Shown piece by piece: positions 43,901 to 56,133 of a stretch of DNA of 64,000 nt. Both the position numbers and the translations under genes were made by a program. How positions within the stretch are numbered: the stretch's first letter is position 1; every line of letters begins with the position of its first letter. The notes beneath the pieces were generated by a model. That model worked only from the letters and a program-made list of their open reading frames with translations, searched no databases and was not told where the DNA came from. The DNA lies in assembly GCA_020342235.1 (NCBI GenBank), contig CP073212.1, positions 744,001 to 808,000 of the forward strand, read 5' to 3'. The DNA comes from Saccharomycopsis phalli (Eukaryota; Ascomycota; Saccharomycetes; Ascoideales; Saccharomycopsidaceae).

Positions 43901-45879
43901 TTTGATAATCTTCCAAGGACACCCCAAAATGAGATCATCTATAAGTACTACGGAAAGCTGAAGATTTCACGTACTAAAATCCCGGATTCTGATCTCAGAT
44001 ATCTGGAAGGTGCATCTACTTCAGCTGGTCCTCCTCCTCCGCCTCCGCCTCCACCTTCTGCTTTGCCGCAAAAGCGTCTTATCCGTCACAAAGGCTCCCA
44101 ACCTAAGCCCCTTTTTCCTGGTCCGCTTAGTTCTGATGAACATGATCCTACTACCCACCGTTCGTCTTCAGGGAGGGATAAGAAGCCTCGTGTCTCTGAT
44201 ATTGTCACAAATGGTTCTTCTAATGATGGTGTCCTGACATCCGTTAAGACGCCACTCTCAGATGACACAGATGAATCCGAAATGAATACGAATGGTGTGA
44301 ATTATCCTGCTACTTGTTTTATGGCTGCTAAACATTCTCTTGAGAATGTACCTATGACATTTGATCAAGCTGTTACTTCTGATGATGCTTACTTATGGAA
44401 AGACGCTATTCAAAAGGAAATGGAAGCCCACTATGAGAATCAGACTTTTCTGTTAGTTCCACCTAAGCAAGGTCGTCGACCTATCACTTGCCGTTGGGTT
44501 TTTACAATTAAGAGTGATGGTCAACACAAGGCACGACTTGTGGCTAGAGGTTTTACTCAGATTAAAGGGCTTGATTATGTGGAGACTTTTGCGCCTGTCA
44601 TTAGGTATGCTTCTATTCGAATCATGTTGTCCATTGCTGCAAGATATAGACTTACTATTCATCAGATGGATGTGAAAACGGCTTTTCTCAATGGTGATTT
44701 AAGGGAAGACCTTTACATGATTCAACCTGAAGGTTTTGTGGTCAAAGGAAAAGAAGATCATGTTCTTAAGCTTAATAAGTCGATTTATGGTTTGAAGCAA
44801 GCTCCAATGGTTTGGAATGACAAAATCAATGAAGTGTTACATGTGATTGGTTTTAAGCAAAACTCTGCGGAGTATTGTTTGTATTCTAAGAAAAATGGGA
44901 ATTTGTTTATTATGGTCGCACTTTATGTCGACGATCTTCTCATTGCTGGAAATAATCAGACTGAAATTGATAAGGTTAAAGCTCAATTGATGCTGCACTT
45001 TAAGATGAAAGACCTAGGAGTTGCTAGCAAGTTTCTTGGAATGAACATTAGTCAAGATAAGGCCTCAATACTGCTTTCTCTTCATGATTATGTTCGCCTG
45101 ATGCTAAAGGAGTATCAGATGGTAGATTGCAATCCTATCTACACACCAGCGGATCCTAATCAGATCTAACTATAACTGATGACTCAAAGACTGGGATGCC
45201 ACAATGTATCGATCCTTGGTTGGCAAATTACTTTTTGCTGTTAATACAGTCCGTTTGATATTGCTTATATTGTTGGTGTGTTATCAAGATATTTACAATC
45301 TCCAAAGGAAAAGCATTGGGTTGCTGCGAAGCGTGTTCTTAGATATTTGAAGGCAACAGAGGATATGAAAATTGTTTATTCCAGAAAGGATCATGGGAAT
45401 TATCTTTTGGGATATTGTGATGCTGACTGGGCTACTGATAAGACGGAAAGAAAGTCAACTACTGGTTTCATGTTTAGGTATAGCGGTGGTGCTATTACTT
45501 GGAGATCTAGAAAACAGTCGACTATTGCTTTGTCGACGGCAGAAGCCGAATACATGGCATTAACTGACGGTATTAAAGATGCTCTATGGTTACAGCAGGT
45601 GTTTGCAGAACTTGGTATCCCCTTGGCAAAATTGATAGTTCATGATGACAATGTGAGCTGCGTTAATATTGCTAAAAACCCAGTGTCACATGATCGAACT
45701 AAACATATTGATATCAAGCATCACTTTATCAGGCATCATGTGAAAAATGGCAACATTGAACTACGACACCTAACTACTGACAAGATGCTAGCTGATATGC
45801 TTACCAAGGGATTATCAAGAGAGCAATTTCAAAAACTTCGGATGCTGAGTGGTATGAGGAAATTTTAATTATGGGAGGG

Positions 45880-46162
45880 TGTTGTGATGATTAAAATCCG
45901 AGACGGCATTAGCTAAACGGCATTAGCTAAATGGCATTAGCTAAACGGCATTACAATAGGCCGTAGCTAAATGGCATTACAATATGCCGTAGCTAAATGG
46001 CATTAGTTAAGCGGCATTACGACACGCCGTAGCTTATAAGAGGACTATAAATAAGAGGCAATGTGCCCACAATAAGTAAGTAGTTTACCTATAAGATAAA
46101 TAAGTTAATACAAACAGTTTATCAAAGATGTCAGCTAAAGAAAGACTTTCCAAATTACAACA
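45880..46162 (+). repeat. 3' LTR of CopJ-1
   Basis: Identical by eye to the 5' LTR. Its internal ATG reads directly into the flanking LINE sequence. Confidence 0.9.
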
Positions 46163-47815
46163 GGTTTTGGCTAGACTTATTCTGGGACGGAGTTTCCGGG
46201 CTTTACTCTCAATCTCTTTTGCAATTCTTTCTGCCTTGATTGCTTTCCGGCTGACAGTGGCTTCGTTTGTTGATGGAGTCGAGTCTTCGTCATTTTCCTG
46301 AGAGGGCTCCTCTTCCTGCTCCTCTTCTGGGCCTGACTGGAGCTCTGATGCTTCATCCATGTTGTCGTCCAGGTATGTATCGTCTCTCTCCTGGTCATCT
46401 TGTGGGTCATAGTCCGGGTCCATGTCCTCGGATTCATTGTCGACATTGTCTTGGTGGGTCAAGGAGTCGTCCTCAGGGGTGATGTCCTTGACTTGGGTTT
46501 CAGGTACCTTCTCGCTATCTGGAGTAGCTGATGGTGGGGTGGTGGCTTGAGGCTGGGCCTCCAGTGGTGGACTTCTCATTTGAGATTGACTGCGTGTGAC
46601 TCTCCCGCTATGTTGGCTTGTGATTGGTTCATTTGGCGGGCTCATGTGTTGCCGTTTTCTTGGATTTGACCGCTCTCTCGTGGCGAACACTGGGATGGGT
46701 ATAAATCCGTTAAGATAGAAACTTTGCTTGGTGAAGAAGGTAGCAGTGTCTTCATTTGGAAAGAAGAGCTTGGCACAGTAAGCTTTTTCGTTATCTTCTG
46801 AGATGTTGTCCCAGTCAATGTGGACATCTCGTTTGATGAGAGCTCGTGGAGGGGCGGAGAAGAGTGGATCATCCCAATCTCCTTTTTTGGCTTCCTTTAT
46901 GAAGAAAGCTTCAAGGGCGGCTGGTGAGACTTTGAGGGGGATGTTCCCCACGACGCGTGTGGCCCAAGGGCTCGGGTCGAAAAATCCCGGTGAATCAAAG
47001 ATGGAAAGAACAGTATTCTTTGCCTCCATGCTCAATGGCTCGGAGACGTGAATTCTGATCTGTTTGGAGCGTGTGAGAGTGACGCGGGTAGCCTGTGGGA
47101 TCTGTTCGCGGAAAGTGTTGACTTGTTTGACTTGTTGGTCCCTTTCAGCTTTAGATGATGGGTTTGGATTCGGGTTCTGAATGTAGAAGAGTTTCCCTTG
47201 AGCGTACAACTCCCTTCCGTCAATACGGTAAGGTGAATTAGGGCGCGCCCCCTATGGGTTGGACGAGTTGATGATGGATTGCTTTTCATGCCCCGGGCGG
47301 CTGCTTGAGAGTAGCTAGTGCTGTAGGCCTGTTTGTTTTCTTGTGCATCTTTGTCAAGGCGATCAATGCGCTCTGTGGTTGATTTTTTGCCAAGGTAGTG
47401 TTGGTTGTTCAGAGCAGAGCTCCTCCATAATGCTGTTGGTGGTAGTGATCCATGTGCGGATGAACTCTGGGATGTCTTCGGTGAGTGGAGGAAGAGGGAT
47501 TCTCCGTGCGAGCGCTTTCTCAAACGACAGCGGTAAATGGGATGTCGGCCAGACGGAATTGGATGTCGGTGAGGGAGACTCTGTCCCGTGTTGGGCAGCG
47601 GGGCTGCTCTCAGGGGCAAAGTTAGGGGATTGGTGCGATGCAGTTGCATCTGACCATGGTTCCTGGATTGGCTGCCACAGCGAGCCTGGGCGCTTTTCAA
47701 TCATCCTGGGCGGATCTCATGGGAAATCTGCTGATGATTGATGAACCGAGGGGGCCAAAGGCCCCTCGGATACTTCGCTTTCAGAAACGTGATTCCTGTA
47801 TGCAAAATTTTCCAT
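46163..47815 (-). mobile_element. LINE-A copy 2, ORF1 portion only
   Basis: On the minus strand this starts at the ORF1 ATG (47815) and runs through most of ORF1 until the CopJ-1 LTR at 46163. It is about 95 percent alike to LINE-A at 12.5 kb. Compared with that copy it has AGA instead of TGA at the interrupted codon, one extra A in an A-run near 47390, a 2-bp insertion near 47246 in the GCGCGCC stretch, and lacks 54 bp between two AGCACT repeats, which removes half of the coiled coil. ORF2 is absent. Its 5' end abuts an L-family LTR. Confidence 0.9.
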
Positions 47816-48115
47816 TTTTGATAGTTTGTACTAAAAGATTACTATCTTTTAGTACCACGATGTCATTCTGTTAATGGTATATTAACAGTATGAGGCCATA
47901 GCATTAGCAATCTAATAAAGTTATCAGGCCATACTAATAGTGAACTGATAATAATATGAGGTCATACTGATAATGACCTCATGAGATAAAGATAACTGAA
48001 GGCATCTCAGAAAGAATATAAATAGGGCAGGAAATAGCTAGTATAGTAACAAGAAGATGAATTATCTATAACAGTAGATATGGATGCCATAAGGATCTGT
48101 GTTGGGATTTCGACA
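47816..48115 (+). repeat. Partial LTR, family L
   Basis: Matches the inverse of the L LTR at 56933-57278 from GTTTGTACTAAAAGATTACT onward and ends GGGATTTCGACA. The 5' part is replaced by the LINE. Confidence 0.75.
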
Positions 48116-48370
48116 GGTGGTTTGTTGGCAAAAGTATCAGTGGGTAACAGTGTTGTGTCGGTCACAATGCACGAATTACAGCCGTAATATATGTATAATA
48201 ATATATAAAAATTTGCTCTCTGATTTAGTGGACCTCCTGTCCCTTAAATACTAATTGTTGATTGCTTATTGTTCCTATTGTTCTTCCCCTCATCTTGTAT
48301 CCTAGTTATTTGTTATGGTTGCTCTCTGAGTAATCAGGATTATTCGGCACATACGTAGTATGTACGTCAA
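48116..48370 (+). repeat. Partial LTR, family H
   Basis: GGTGGTTTGTTGGCAAAAGT to ATGTACGTCA. The first part of the family is missing. Confidence 0.75.
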
Positions 48371-48640
48371 ATAGTAGTAGTGAGCTCAGTAAGATACTAG
48401 GTATTATTGATAGTGCCGGGCTATCTTACAAACGTATACTATATTTTATTTTGAACTAAAGATCTTCAGGTCTAAACTACTATCTTTTATACCTACATCT
48501 CTCACATATACGTGTCCACTGTGTGGTGGCGGAGTCATATTGCGCATCATCATAAATCGGCGTCCATGCTTCCCATGTTGCTTATTCCGCTAATCACGTG
48601 ACAAGCTTCTTGTATCATACTTCATATAACTTCAAGAAGG
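48371..48640 (+). repeat. Partial LTR, family I
   Basis: From about TAGTAGTAGTGAGCTCAGTA to the degraded end near CATACTTCATATAACTTC; matches the CopI LTR. Confidence 0.7.
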
Positions 48641-48656
48641 ATATAAAAATATGAAA

Positions 48657-48727
48657 TGCATCGACCGGGAATCGAACCCGGGGCCCATCGATGGCAACGA
48701 TGAATTTTACCGCTAAACCATCCACGC
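48657..48727 (-). tRNA. tRNA-Gly (GCC), copy 2, variant acceptor stem
   Basis: Same body and anticodon as the other Gly genes, but the acceptor 3' strand is TCGATGC instead of TCTACGC, giving one mismatch and one extra wobble against GCGTGGA. It may be decaying. LTR D starts 14 bp upstream. Confidence 0.8.
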
Positions 48728-48741
48728 TTAACTACAAATAT

Positions 48742-49407
48742 TGTAACGGGCAATTCCCGGTACCTCCCTTTTGGTATATAACTGGCACGTGAATTACCCT
48801 ACGTGTTACCCTAGGGAAAGCGGTCACCTGCAGGTTGTATCTAAAAGCCAACATGCAAAGCCTCGAGAAAGAGGAGAAGGATGCCCACTAGAAAGAACTA
48901 TAAATACATGAACGCCAAGCCTTATGGCCAACTTACCGTTTACCCACATCTTGTAAGCTTGCTTTCCTTGAAACCTGATTATAACAGTAATAATATAAGG
49001 AGGTAATTATTAGGCTGTAACGAGATAAGGTCAGGACGACCTTAGTCACGTGCTCATGTGGTTATGAAGGTATGCATCGCGATATCTGGAGGGTATTGGA
49101 TGAAGTAATTAGAAGTGGCGCAGCAACTGCTTACGGGAGGTAGCGTTAGTCTATCCACCTTAGGTAGCATTAGTCTACCTGGGTAGCGTCGGGCTACCCT
49201 ACTTAGGAAAGAGTATAAATATGAAGGAAATACAATATTGAAGGGAACCAAGATTTTGGAGATAAACTTACAACTTATATTCTGTAGTTAGCGTATCTTG
49301 TATTGCTAATTGGATTGTATAAGTGATATAACGAACCCATCGAACTAATTTCGTTATAGTAATTATTAGTAACCCTTACCTTACCAAACTTAAAATAAAA
49401 CTGTAGT
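48742..49407 (+). repeat. LTR D and LTR F composite
   Basis: LTR D starts TGTAACGGGCAATTCCCGG at 48742. LTR F starts TGTAACGAGATAAGG at 49016 and ends near TTCGTTATA (49358). GTAATTATTAG occurs on both sides of F, and the tail to 49407 matches 34300-34361. The exact boundaries and nesting are unsure. Confidence 0.55.
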
Positions 49408-49790
49408 TGTAACGACAAAATATCGTTTACATTAGACACGTGGGATACACGTGTTGGTCACATGGGATGACACGTGAGCATCACATGCCAGCGTGCGGAT
49501 AAGGGATGATGCCTATGGTGACGAGAAAGGAAGTCAAAGCACTGCCGTGTACAGAGATGAATATGGAAGAATCCCGAAAGAGGATATAAGGCAAACCTTA
49601 TTGAAGGAAGTAACCCTGTCTCTGGAATAATATAAATACAGAAGGAAATAGCTAATAAATCATCAAGTAACTTAGAGATATATTCTGAGATAACTTTACA
49701 ACTTATATCTTGTAGTTAACAATACTTCATATTGTTAATTAGCCAGTTTATAAGTGATTGTAACGATACCATCAGGATTTTATCGTTACA
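49408..49790 (+). repeat. Solo LTR, family B (GypB), at tRNA-Glu
   Basis: 383 bp, nearly identical to the GypB 5' LTR, with an exact target duplication GTAGT (49403-49407 and 49791-49795). It ends 13 bp upstream of the tRNA 5' end. Confidence 0.9.
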
Positions 49791-49803
49791 GTAGTAAAAG
49801 TTG

Positions 49804-49875
49804 TCCGATATAGTGTAATGGCTAGCACGGTGTTCTCTCACAGCGCAGATCGGGGTTCAATTCCCCGTATCGGAG
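49804..49875 (+). tRNA. tRNA-Glu (CTC)
   Basis: Acceptor TCCGATA/TATCGGA plus G, anticodon loop CTCTCAC, T-arm GTTCAATTC, terminator TTTTATTTTT. The anticodon stem has two G-T pairs. Confidence 0.9.
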
Positions 49876-49884
49876 TTTTATTTT

Positions 49885-50073
49885 TGTTAAATAAGTTGTT
49901 TTTGGAAAATATTTGTTTAACTAAGATATGTGATAGAATGTTTGTATTTACTGATTTATGTTATCGGTAGACTATTTACTGTTTGTGGAGCACTTCATCT
50001 CATATTTACAATCTTCTAAATAGCAACCTCGGATTGCTCGGATAGTTTGGATTTCAATCATCATGGCACAACA
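49885..50073 (-). repeat. Old J-like LTR (family M)
   Basis: TGTTAAATAAGTTG to TCATGGCACAACA, with the same order of motifs as J LTRs (TTTGTATTTACTGATTTATG, ACCTCGGATT) but strongly diverged. Confidence 0.5.
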
Positions 50074-50105
50074 TTCCATGCTATTCAAGGCTGGGTATAG
50101 AAATA

Positions 50106-50300
50106 TGACGTACTTAGTGTTGTCTCTTCTCTGATGGGGACTTTGCACTAGTAGTAATAAATAATAAGTAATAGTAGTAGTGAGCTCAGTAAGATACGAG
50201 GTATTATTGATAGTGCCGGGCTATCTTACAAACGTATACTATATTTTATTTTGAACTAAAGATCTTCAGGTCTAAACTACTATCTTTTATACCTGCATCT
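50106..50300 (+). repeat. Partial LTR, family I, cut by CopJ-2
   Basis: TGACGTACTTAGTGTTGTCT to ATACCTGCATCT; identical in order to the CopI LTR and interrupted by the CopJ-2 LTR. Confidence 0.8.
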
Positions 50301-53300
50301 TGCTGTAATTTGGAAAGTCTTTCTTTAGCTGACATCTTTGATAAACTGTTTGTATTAACTTATTTATCTTATTGGTAAACTACTTACTTATTGTGGGCAC
50401 ATTGCCTCTTATTTATAGTCCTCTTATAAGCTACGGCGTGTCGTAATGCCGCTTAACTAATGCCATTTAGCTACGGCATATTGTAATGCCGTTTAGCTAA
50501 TGCCGTTTAGCTAATGCCATTTAGCTACGGCCTATTGTAATGCCGTTTAGCTAATGCCATTTAGCTAATGCCGTTTAGCTAATGCCGTCTCGGATTTTAA
50601 TCATCACAACAAATGTTGCCATTTTTCACATGATGCCTGATAAAGTGATGCTTGATATCAATATGTTTAGTTCGATCATGTGACACTGGGTTTTTAGCAA
50701 TATTAACGCAGCTCACATTGTCATCATGAACTATCAATTTTGCCAAGGGGATACCAAGTTCTGCAAACACCTGCTGTAACCATAGAGCATCTTTAATACC
50801 GTCAGTTAATGCCATGTATTCGGCTTCTGCCGTCGACAAAGCAATAGTCGACTGTTTTCTAGATCTCCAAGTAATAGCACCACCGCTATACCTAAACATG
50901 AAACCAGTAGTTGACTTTCTTTCCGTCTTATCAGTAGCCCAGTCAGCATCACAATATCCCAAAAGATAATTCCCATGATCCTTTCTGGAATAAACAATTT
51001 TCATATCCTCTGTTGCCTTCAAATATCTAAGAACACGCTTCGCAGCAACCCAATGCTTTTCCTTTGGAGATTGTAAATATCTTGATAACACACCAACAAT
51101 ATAAGCAATATCAAAACGGACTGTATTAACAGCAAAAAGTAATTTGCCAACCAAGGATCGATACATTGTGGCATCCCAGTTCTTTGAGTCATCAGTTATA
51201 GTTAGATCTTGATTAGGATCCGCTGGTGTGTAGATAGGATTGCAATCTACCATCTGATACTCCTTTAGCATCAGGCGAACATAATCATGAAGAGAAAGCA
51301 GTATTGAGGCCTTATCTTGACTAATGTTCATTCCAAGAAACTTGCTAGCAACTCCTAGGTCTTTCATCTTAAAGTGCAGCATCAATTGAGCTTTAACCTT
51401 ATCAATTTCAGTCTGATTATTTCCAGCAATGAGAAGATCGTCGACATAAAGTGCGACCATAATAAACAAATTCCCATTTTTCTTAGAATACAAACAATAC
51501 TCCGCAGAGTTTTGCTTAAAACCAATCACATGTAACACTTCATTGATTTTGTCATTCCAAACCATTGGAGCTTGCTTCAAACCATAAATCGACTTATTAA
51601 GCTTAAGAACATGATCTTCTTTTCCTTTGACCACAAAACCTTCAGGTTGAATCATGTAAAGGTCTTCCCTTAAATCACCATTGAGAAAAGCCGTTTTCAC
51701 ATCCATCTGATGAATAGTAAGTCTATATCTTGCAGCAATGGACAACATGATTCGAATAGAAGCATACCTAATGACAGGCGCAAAAGTCTCCACATAATCA
51801 AGCCCTTTAATCTGAGTAAAACCTCTAGCCACAAGTCGTGCCTTGTGTTGACCATCACTCTTAATTGTAAAAACCCAACGGCAAGTGATAGGTCGACGAC
51901 CTTGCTTAGGTGGAACTAACAGAAAAGTCTGATTCTCATAGTGGGCTTCCATTTCCTTTTGAATAGCGTCTTTCCATAAGTAAGCATCATCAGAAGTAAC
52001 AGCTTGATCAAATGTCATAGGTACATTCTCAAGAGAATGTTTAGCAGCCATAAAACAAGTAGCAGGATAATTCACACCATTCGTATTCATTTCGGATTCA
52101 TCTGTGTCATCTGAGAGTGGCGTCTTAACGGATGTCAGGACACCATCATTAGAAGAACCATTTGTGACAATATCAGAGACACGAGGCTTCTTATCCCTCC
52201 CTGAAGACGAACGGTGGGTAGTAGGATCATGTTCATCAGAACTAAGCGGACCAGGAAAAAGGGGCTTAGGTTGGGAGCCTTTGTGACGGATAAGACGCTT
52301 TTGCGGCAAAGCAGAAGGTGGAGGCGGAGGCGGAGGAGGAGGACCAGCTGAAGTAGATGCACCTTCCAGATATCTGAGATCAGAATCCGGGATTTTAGTA
52401 CGTGAAATCTTCAGCTTTCCGTAGTACTTATAGATGATCTCATTTTGGGGTGTCCTTGGAAGATTATCAAAAGTAGTCGGAGGTATATCACCACAAAACG
52501 GGTTATAGTTGGGATCATAGCGCTTAACCCTTGGATATGGGATAGGCCGCTTGTCTGACGGAGACCGATCATACTTGAAGAGATTGTGAGATGAACTGGA
52601 GTTCTTATAATCAATGGGATTGGTATAAGGAACTTCTTGTGCTTGAGGAGTAGCAGGACGAGACAGTGATGTTTGTTGGGCAACATGATTGTCCAACGAC
52701 AGTGAAGCATCAGACTCCGCAGAAGTAGATTGTGATACATATTTCACAACCTGAAGTTGGGGTGATCCCGAAGTACTACCTGCAACCAGGTCAGTAGTTC
52801 CAGGGATATATTCCAACCGTCTGGGGTCAGATATCTCTGAGTCACTGATCTCATCCGCATGAGACTCAGGCTCTTCTGGCGTGTGCAGAAATCCAGGGTA
52901 CGTGATGGCTTCACGACTTGGTTGAGGATCATCAAGGACAAGATGATTCTCATTAGAACCATTAGGATTACTCACATCATCATCAGATCAATAGTAGAGG
53001 ACAGGTTAATTTCAGCATCTGAAGCATCAGCGATAGTTAGTTCATTTGACTTGGATGAACCAGAAACGACTAATTCATTTCCAATTTCGCGAGCAGCAGT
53101 GCGAATTAAGGCAGTATTATGATCCCTTAAGTAACCAAGCTCAGATCCAGTATCTTCAGCCAACTCAGACGCATTACCGTATGCATCTGATTTAGATACT
53201 GTATCATTATCGTCCACTATCAACGAGGTGTCCAGAGGGTCAAGCTCGGATTCAACTATCAATTCATCTCTAGTCATAGAAATAGCTGGCTGAGAATTCA

Positions 53301-55778
53301 TAGGTAGAGAATGAATCCCTCCAATCTTTGGATTGCCAACCCCAGAAATTTGAGGAGGATTGATTGTGCTAGTCAGCGCCAGAGACACAGTTGGATAAAA
53401 GAATTTATCCTCCTCAAAAGTTGCTTGAGCAGCGCAAATAACCTTATTTGTTCTGGGGTCATAGAGTCGATATGCTTTTCGTTGCAATTCATAGCCAATC
53501 ATGACACAAGGAGAGGCTTTAGCATCGAGCTTTCCTTGACGGAGAGCCTTAGGAATAATAGCATAAGCAACACATCCAAATTCTCGGAGAAATTTGTAGT
53601 TGAATGAGCGACCATACCATCGTTTGTATGGGACATCAAAATCAATAGAGCGTGATGGCGTACAATTAGCCAAAAACACAGCAGTATTGATTGCTTCAGG
53701 CCAAAGTTGAGCTGGAACATTGGTATGAAGCATAAGAGCGCGGGCTTTATCTTGAAGTGTACGGTTCATTCGTTCGGCAACGCCATTTTGATACGAATGA
53801 TGGGGAACCGTGGTTTCGTGAGAGATGCCACGCTTGGTGAGGAAGTTAGTCAATTCTTCACTCACAAACTCACCTCCATTATCTGTACGGAGAGTACCAA
53901 CGCAGTAGGTCAAGCCCTTGCTGCGGAACATTGTTTCAGAGGTATTAATAAAATTAATGATACCTTGAGTGCATCCAGATTTCTTATTGAGGCAAACAAC
54001 AGTGGTCCATTTTGTATAGCCGTCAACAATAGTCAAGAAATACCGAGATGCATCGTAGGATCCGTAGTTAAATGGCCCACAAAGATCCACATGGACTAAC
54101 TCAAGTGGCTGAGAAGGATTGGTGGTCCGTTCTTTAGGAGCAGAGTCAACAGTTTTACCAGTAATACATCCGGTACAACTCAGTAAACTCTGACCAGCCT
54201 TCCAGAGTGGATGGATCTTAACAAGCGAGGCCATAACAGAAGCGCTAGGGTGGCCAAGTCTTCTATGCCAGCGATCAATATCACGGCCAGAGGACACAGC
54301 CTTGTAAGCAATCTGCTTCGGAATCACAGTAGAAGGTTCACATGAAACAGTGTAAAGGTTTGAAAGTGGATCTCGATGAGCAAACATTTTCTTGGTGGAG
54401 CGGATAGTGGCACCTTGATGATTGAAGAGAAACTCTAACTTATGATTAGAAGCTTTTCCAACCGAGATAAGGTTAGCAATACCGTTAGGAGTGTAACCAA
54501 CATCATGTAGAATAAAAGGTCCAGCTGGAGTAGAAATCCGAACTGTACCTTTCCCAACAATTGCAAGGTTTCCAGCAACACCCAGAATAGAGCCATTCTC
54601 TGGAATCATGTCTTGAAAGAAACGAATGTCAGAGAAGAAATGTCCACTGGCACCAGTATCAAGAAATGTTGGTATCAGTAACAGATGTCCAAGGAAGGAA
54701 TAAGCCAACATACCTTGAGGATACTCTTCATCATATGGTTGTTGCTTTTCCTTCTTTTTACCTTTGCGACGAGGTTTGGACGTCTTCTTAGACAGAGAAT
54801 CGTGACCCAAAAGTGCAAGACTGTTCAGACGAACATACTCATGCGATCCAGTTATCTCATGCAAGACCTGATACAGAAGAGTATTAGTAGTAATCCCCTT
54901 GTGTTCAAGCTCTTTAATGACGCTTGAGATAACCGGATATGGCACACCAAGTTGCATCATGTTATCCAAAGTCCATAATGCAATGATTGCCTCCTTAGTC
55001 AATTGCTGTCTAACCAACAAATTTTTGCGTTGAAGCATTGCCCTGATGTCAACAAACTCAGTGGGCCTAGTAGCTTCTTCCAGAATCCCAGCGCTAGTGA
55101 GAGCCACTGGGAGTGGAAGAGTACCATACTTCTCTTGAAGAAACAAAAATTGATTTCTAGCAGTCAGACGTGAGTGCGTGGAGCGAATAATTCCGCGAAT
55201 CTCTTGGCTAATGCTTGCCTTGAGAATAATACCAAACACGCTATCCAATTGTTCAATAAAGAAAGCAGAAGAAATGTCCGAGACATCGTTCAGTTCAATG
55301 CTCAGAGTTCCATTTTCGGCGTATTGAAGTAAGCCGACCCCGAAGCCAAAAAGAAAGTCCTCGAGTTCCTTCATCCAAACATGATAAGTCTCTGGACCAG
55401 TCAATGTTAATTCAGAGGGGAACTGCAGGACGCTTGCAGGATGCATCATAACCTGTTGTAATTTGGAAAGTCTTTCTTTAGCTGACATCTTTGATAAACT
55501 GTTTGTATTAACTTATTTATCTTATAGGTAAACTACTTACTTATTGTGGGCACATTGCCTCTTATTTATAGTCCTCTTATAAGCTACGGCGTGTCGTAAT
55601 GCCGCTTAACTAATGCCATTTAGCTACGGCATATTGTAATGCCGTTTAGCTAATGCCGTTTAGCTAATGCCATTTAGCTACGGCCTATTGTAATGCCGTT
55701 TAGCTAATGCCATTTAGCTAATGCCGTTTAGCTAATGCCGTTTAGCTAATGCCGTCTCGGATTTTAATCATCACAACA
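50301..55778 (-). mobile_element. CopJ-2, Ty1/copia element with two LTRs, nearly whole fossil
   Basis: LTRs 50301-50611 (3' in element orientation) and 55454-55778 (5') differ mainly by the number of U3 repeat units. The minus-strand Gag start (55488) lies in the 5' LTR. The left-running body has Gag, protease and integrase in one long frame and the proline-rich linker, reverse transcriptase and RNase H in another. It is broken in about two places. Closely alike to CopJ-1 and CopJ-3. It lies in an I-family LTR on the left; no target duplication is seen. Confidence 0.92.
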
Positions 55779-55957
55779 ATACCACGAAGTTACATACCGA
55801 TACCCAATGTATCTTCATAGTAGGGGTCGTACGCCAATGTTCCCAGTAGTATAAATGTGCTGGCGAATTTGTGGCAACAGGAATTAAGAGTGTAATGATA
55901 GGATATGAATCGTTTCAAAAGGAGTATAGGTCATTTTGTCGTTGTGCATAATCAAGG
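55779..55957. other. Spacer, nothing recognised
   Basis: Sequence with no match to the LTR families seen here and no useful frame. Confidence 0.4.
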
Positions 55958-56133
55958 TGTCGTAATCTGGCGTTTCTCTCAATGGCTTCCATATCTTACT
56001 AATGTAGATATTCTTATTGTTACCATTCTAGCTATTTCCTGCCCTATTTATATGCTTTTCTGAGGTGCCTTCAATTATCCTTAACTTATGAGATAGATCC
56101 CTGTTCAGGATGACCTCCTTAAACAGATTTGAT
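55958..56133 (-). repeat. Partial K/L LTR
   Basis: TGTCGTAATCTGGCGTTTCTC to about CTCCTTAAACAGATTTG. Diverged. Confidence 0.6.

Larger units (their letters stand above)
40643..46162 (+). mobile_element. CopJ-1, Ty1/copia element with two LTRs, recent fossil
   Basis: LTRs 40643-40925 and 45880-46162 (283 bp each) look identical by eye, so insertion was recent. The Gag ATG (40891) lies inside the 5' LTR, as in Ty1. The sequence just after the LTR (AGGTTATGA) fits the anticodon stem-loop of initiator tRNA-Met, the half-tRNA primer site known for Ty5/copia. The order is Gag, protease (LDTGASGHFF), integrase (RWHRRLGHP, DLCGPFNYG, LRTDNGGEF), a proline-rich linker, reverse transcriptase (LYVDDLLIAG), RNase H. 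A purine tract GGGAGGG precedes the 3' LTR. Broken in about five places. No matching target duplication; the right end abuts a LINE. Confidence 0.92.

Noticed and set aside
50405-50595. Regular short repeats resembling a CRISPR array
   Set aside because: They are U3 tandem units of a J LTR with no unique spacers, in a eukaryotic genome.
53707-54099. Antisense frames of about 100-130 codons repeated in all CopJ copies
   Set aside because: They are mirror frames of integrase and recur only because CopJ copies are nearly identical.
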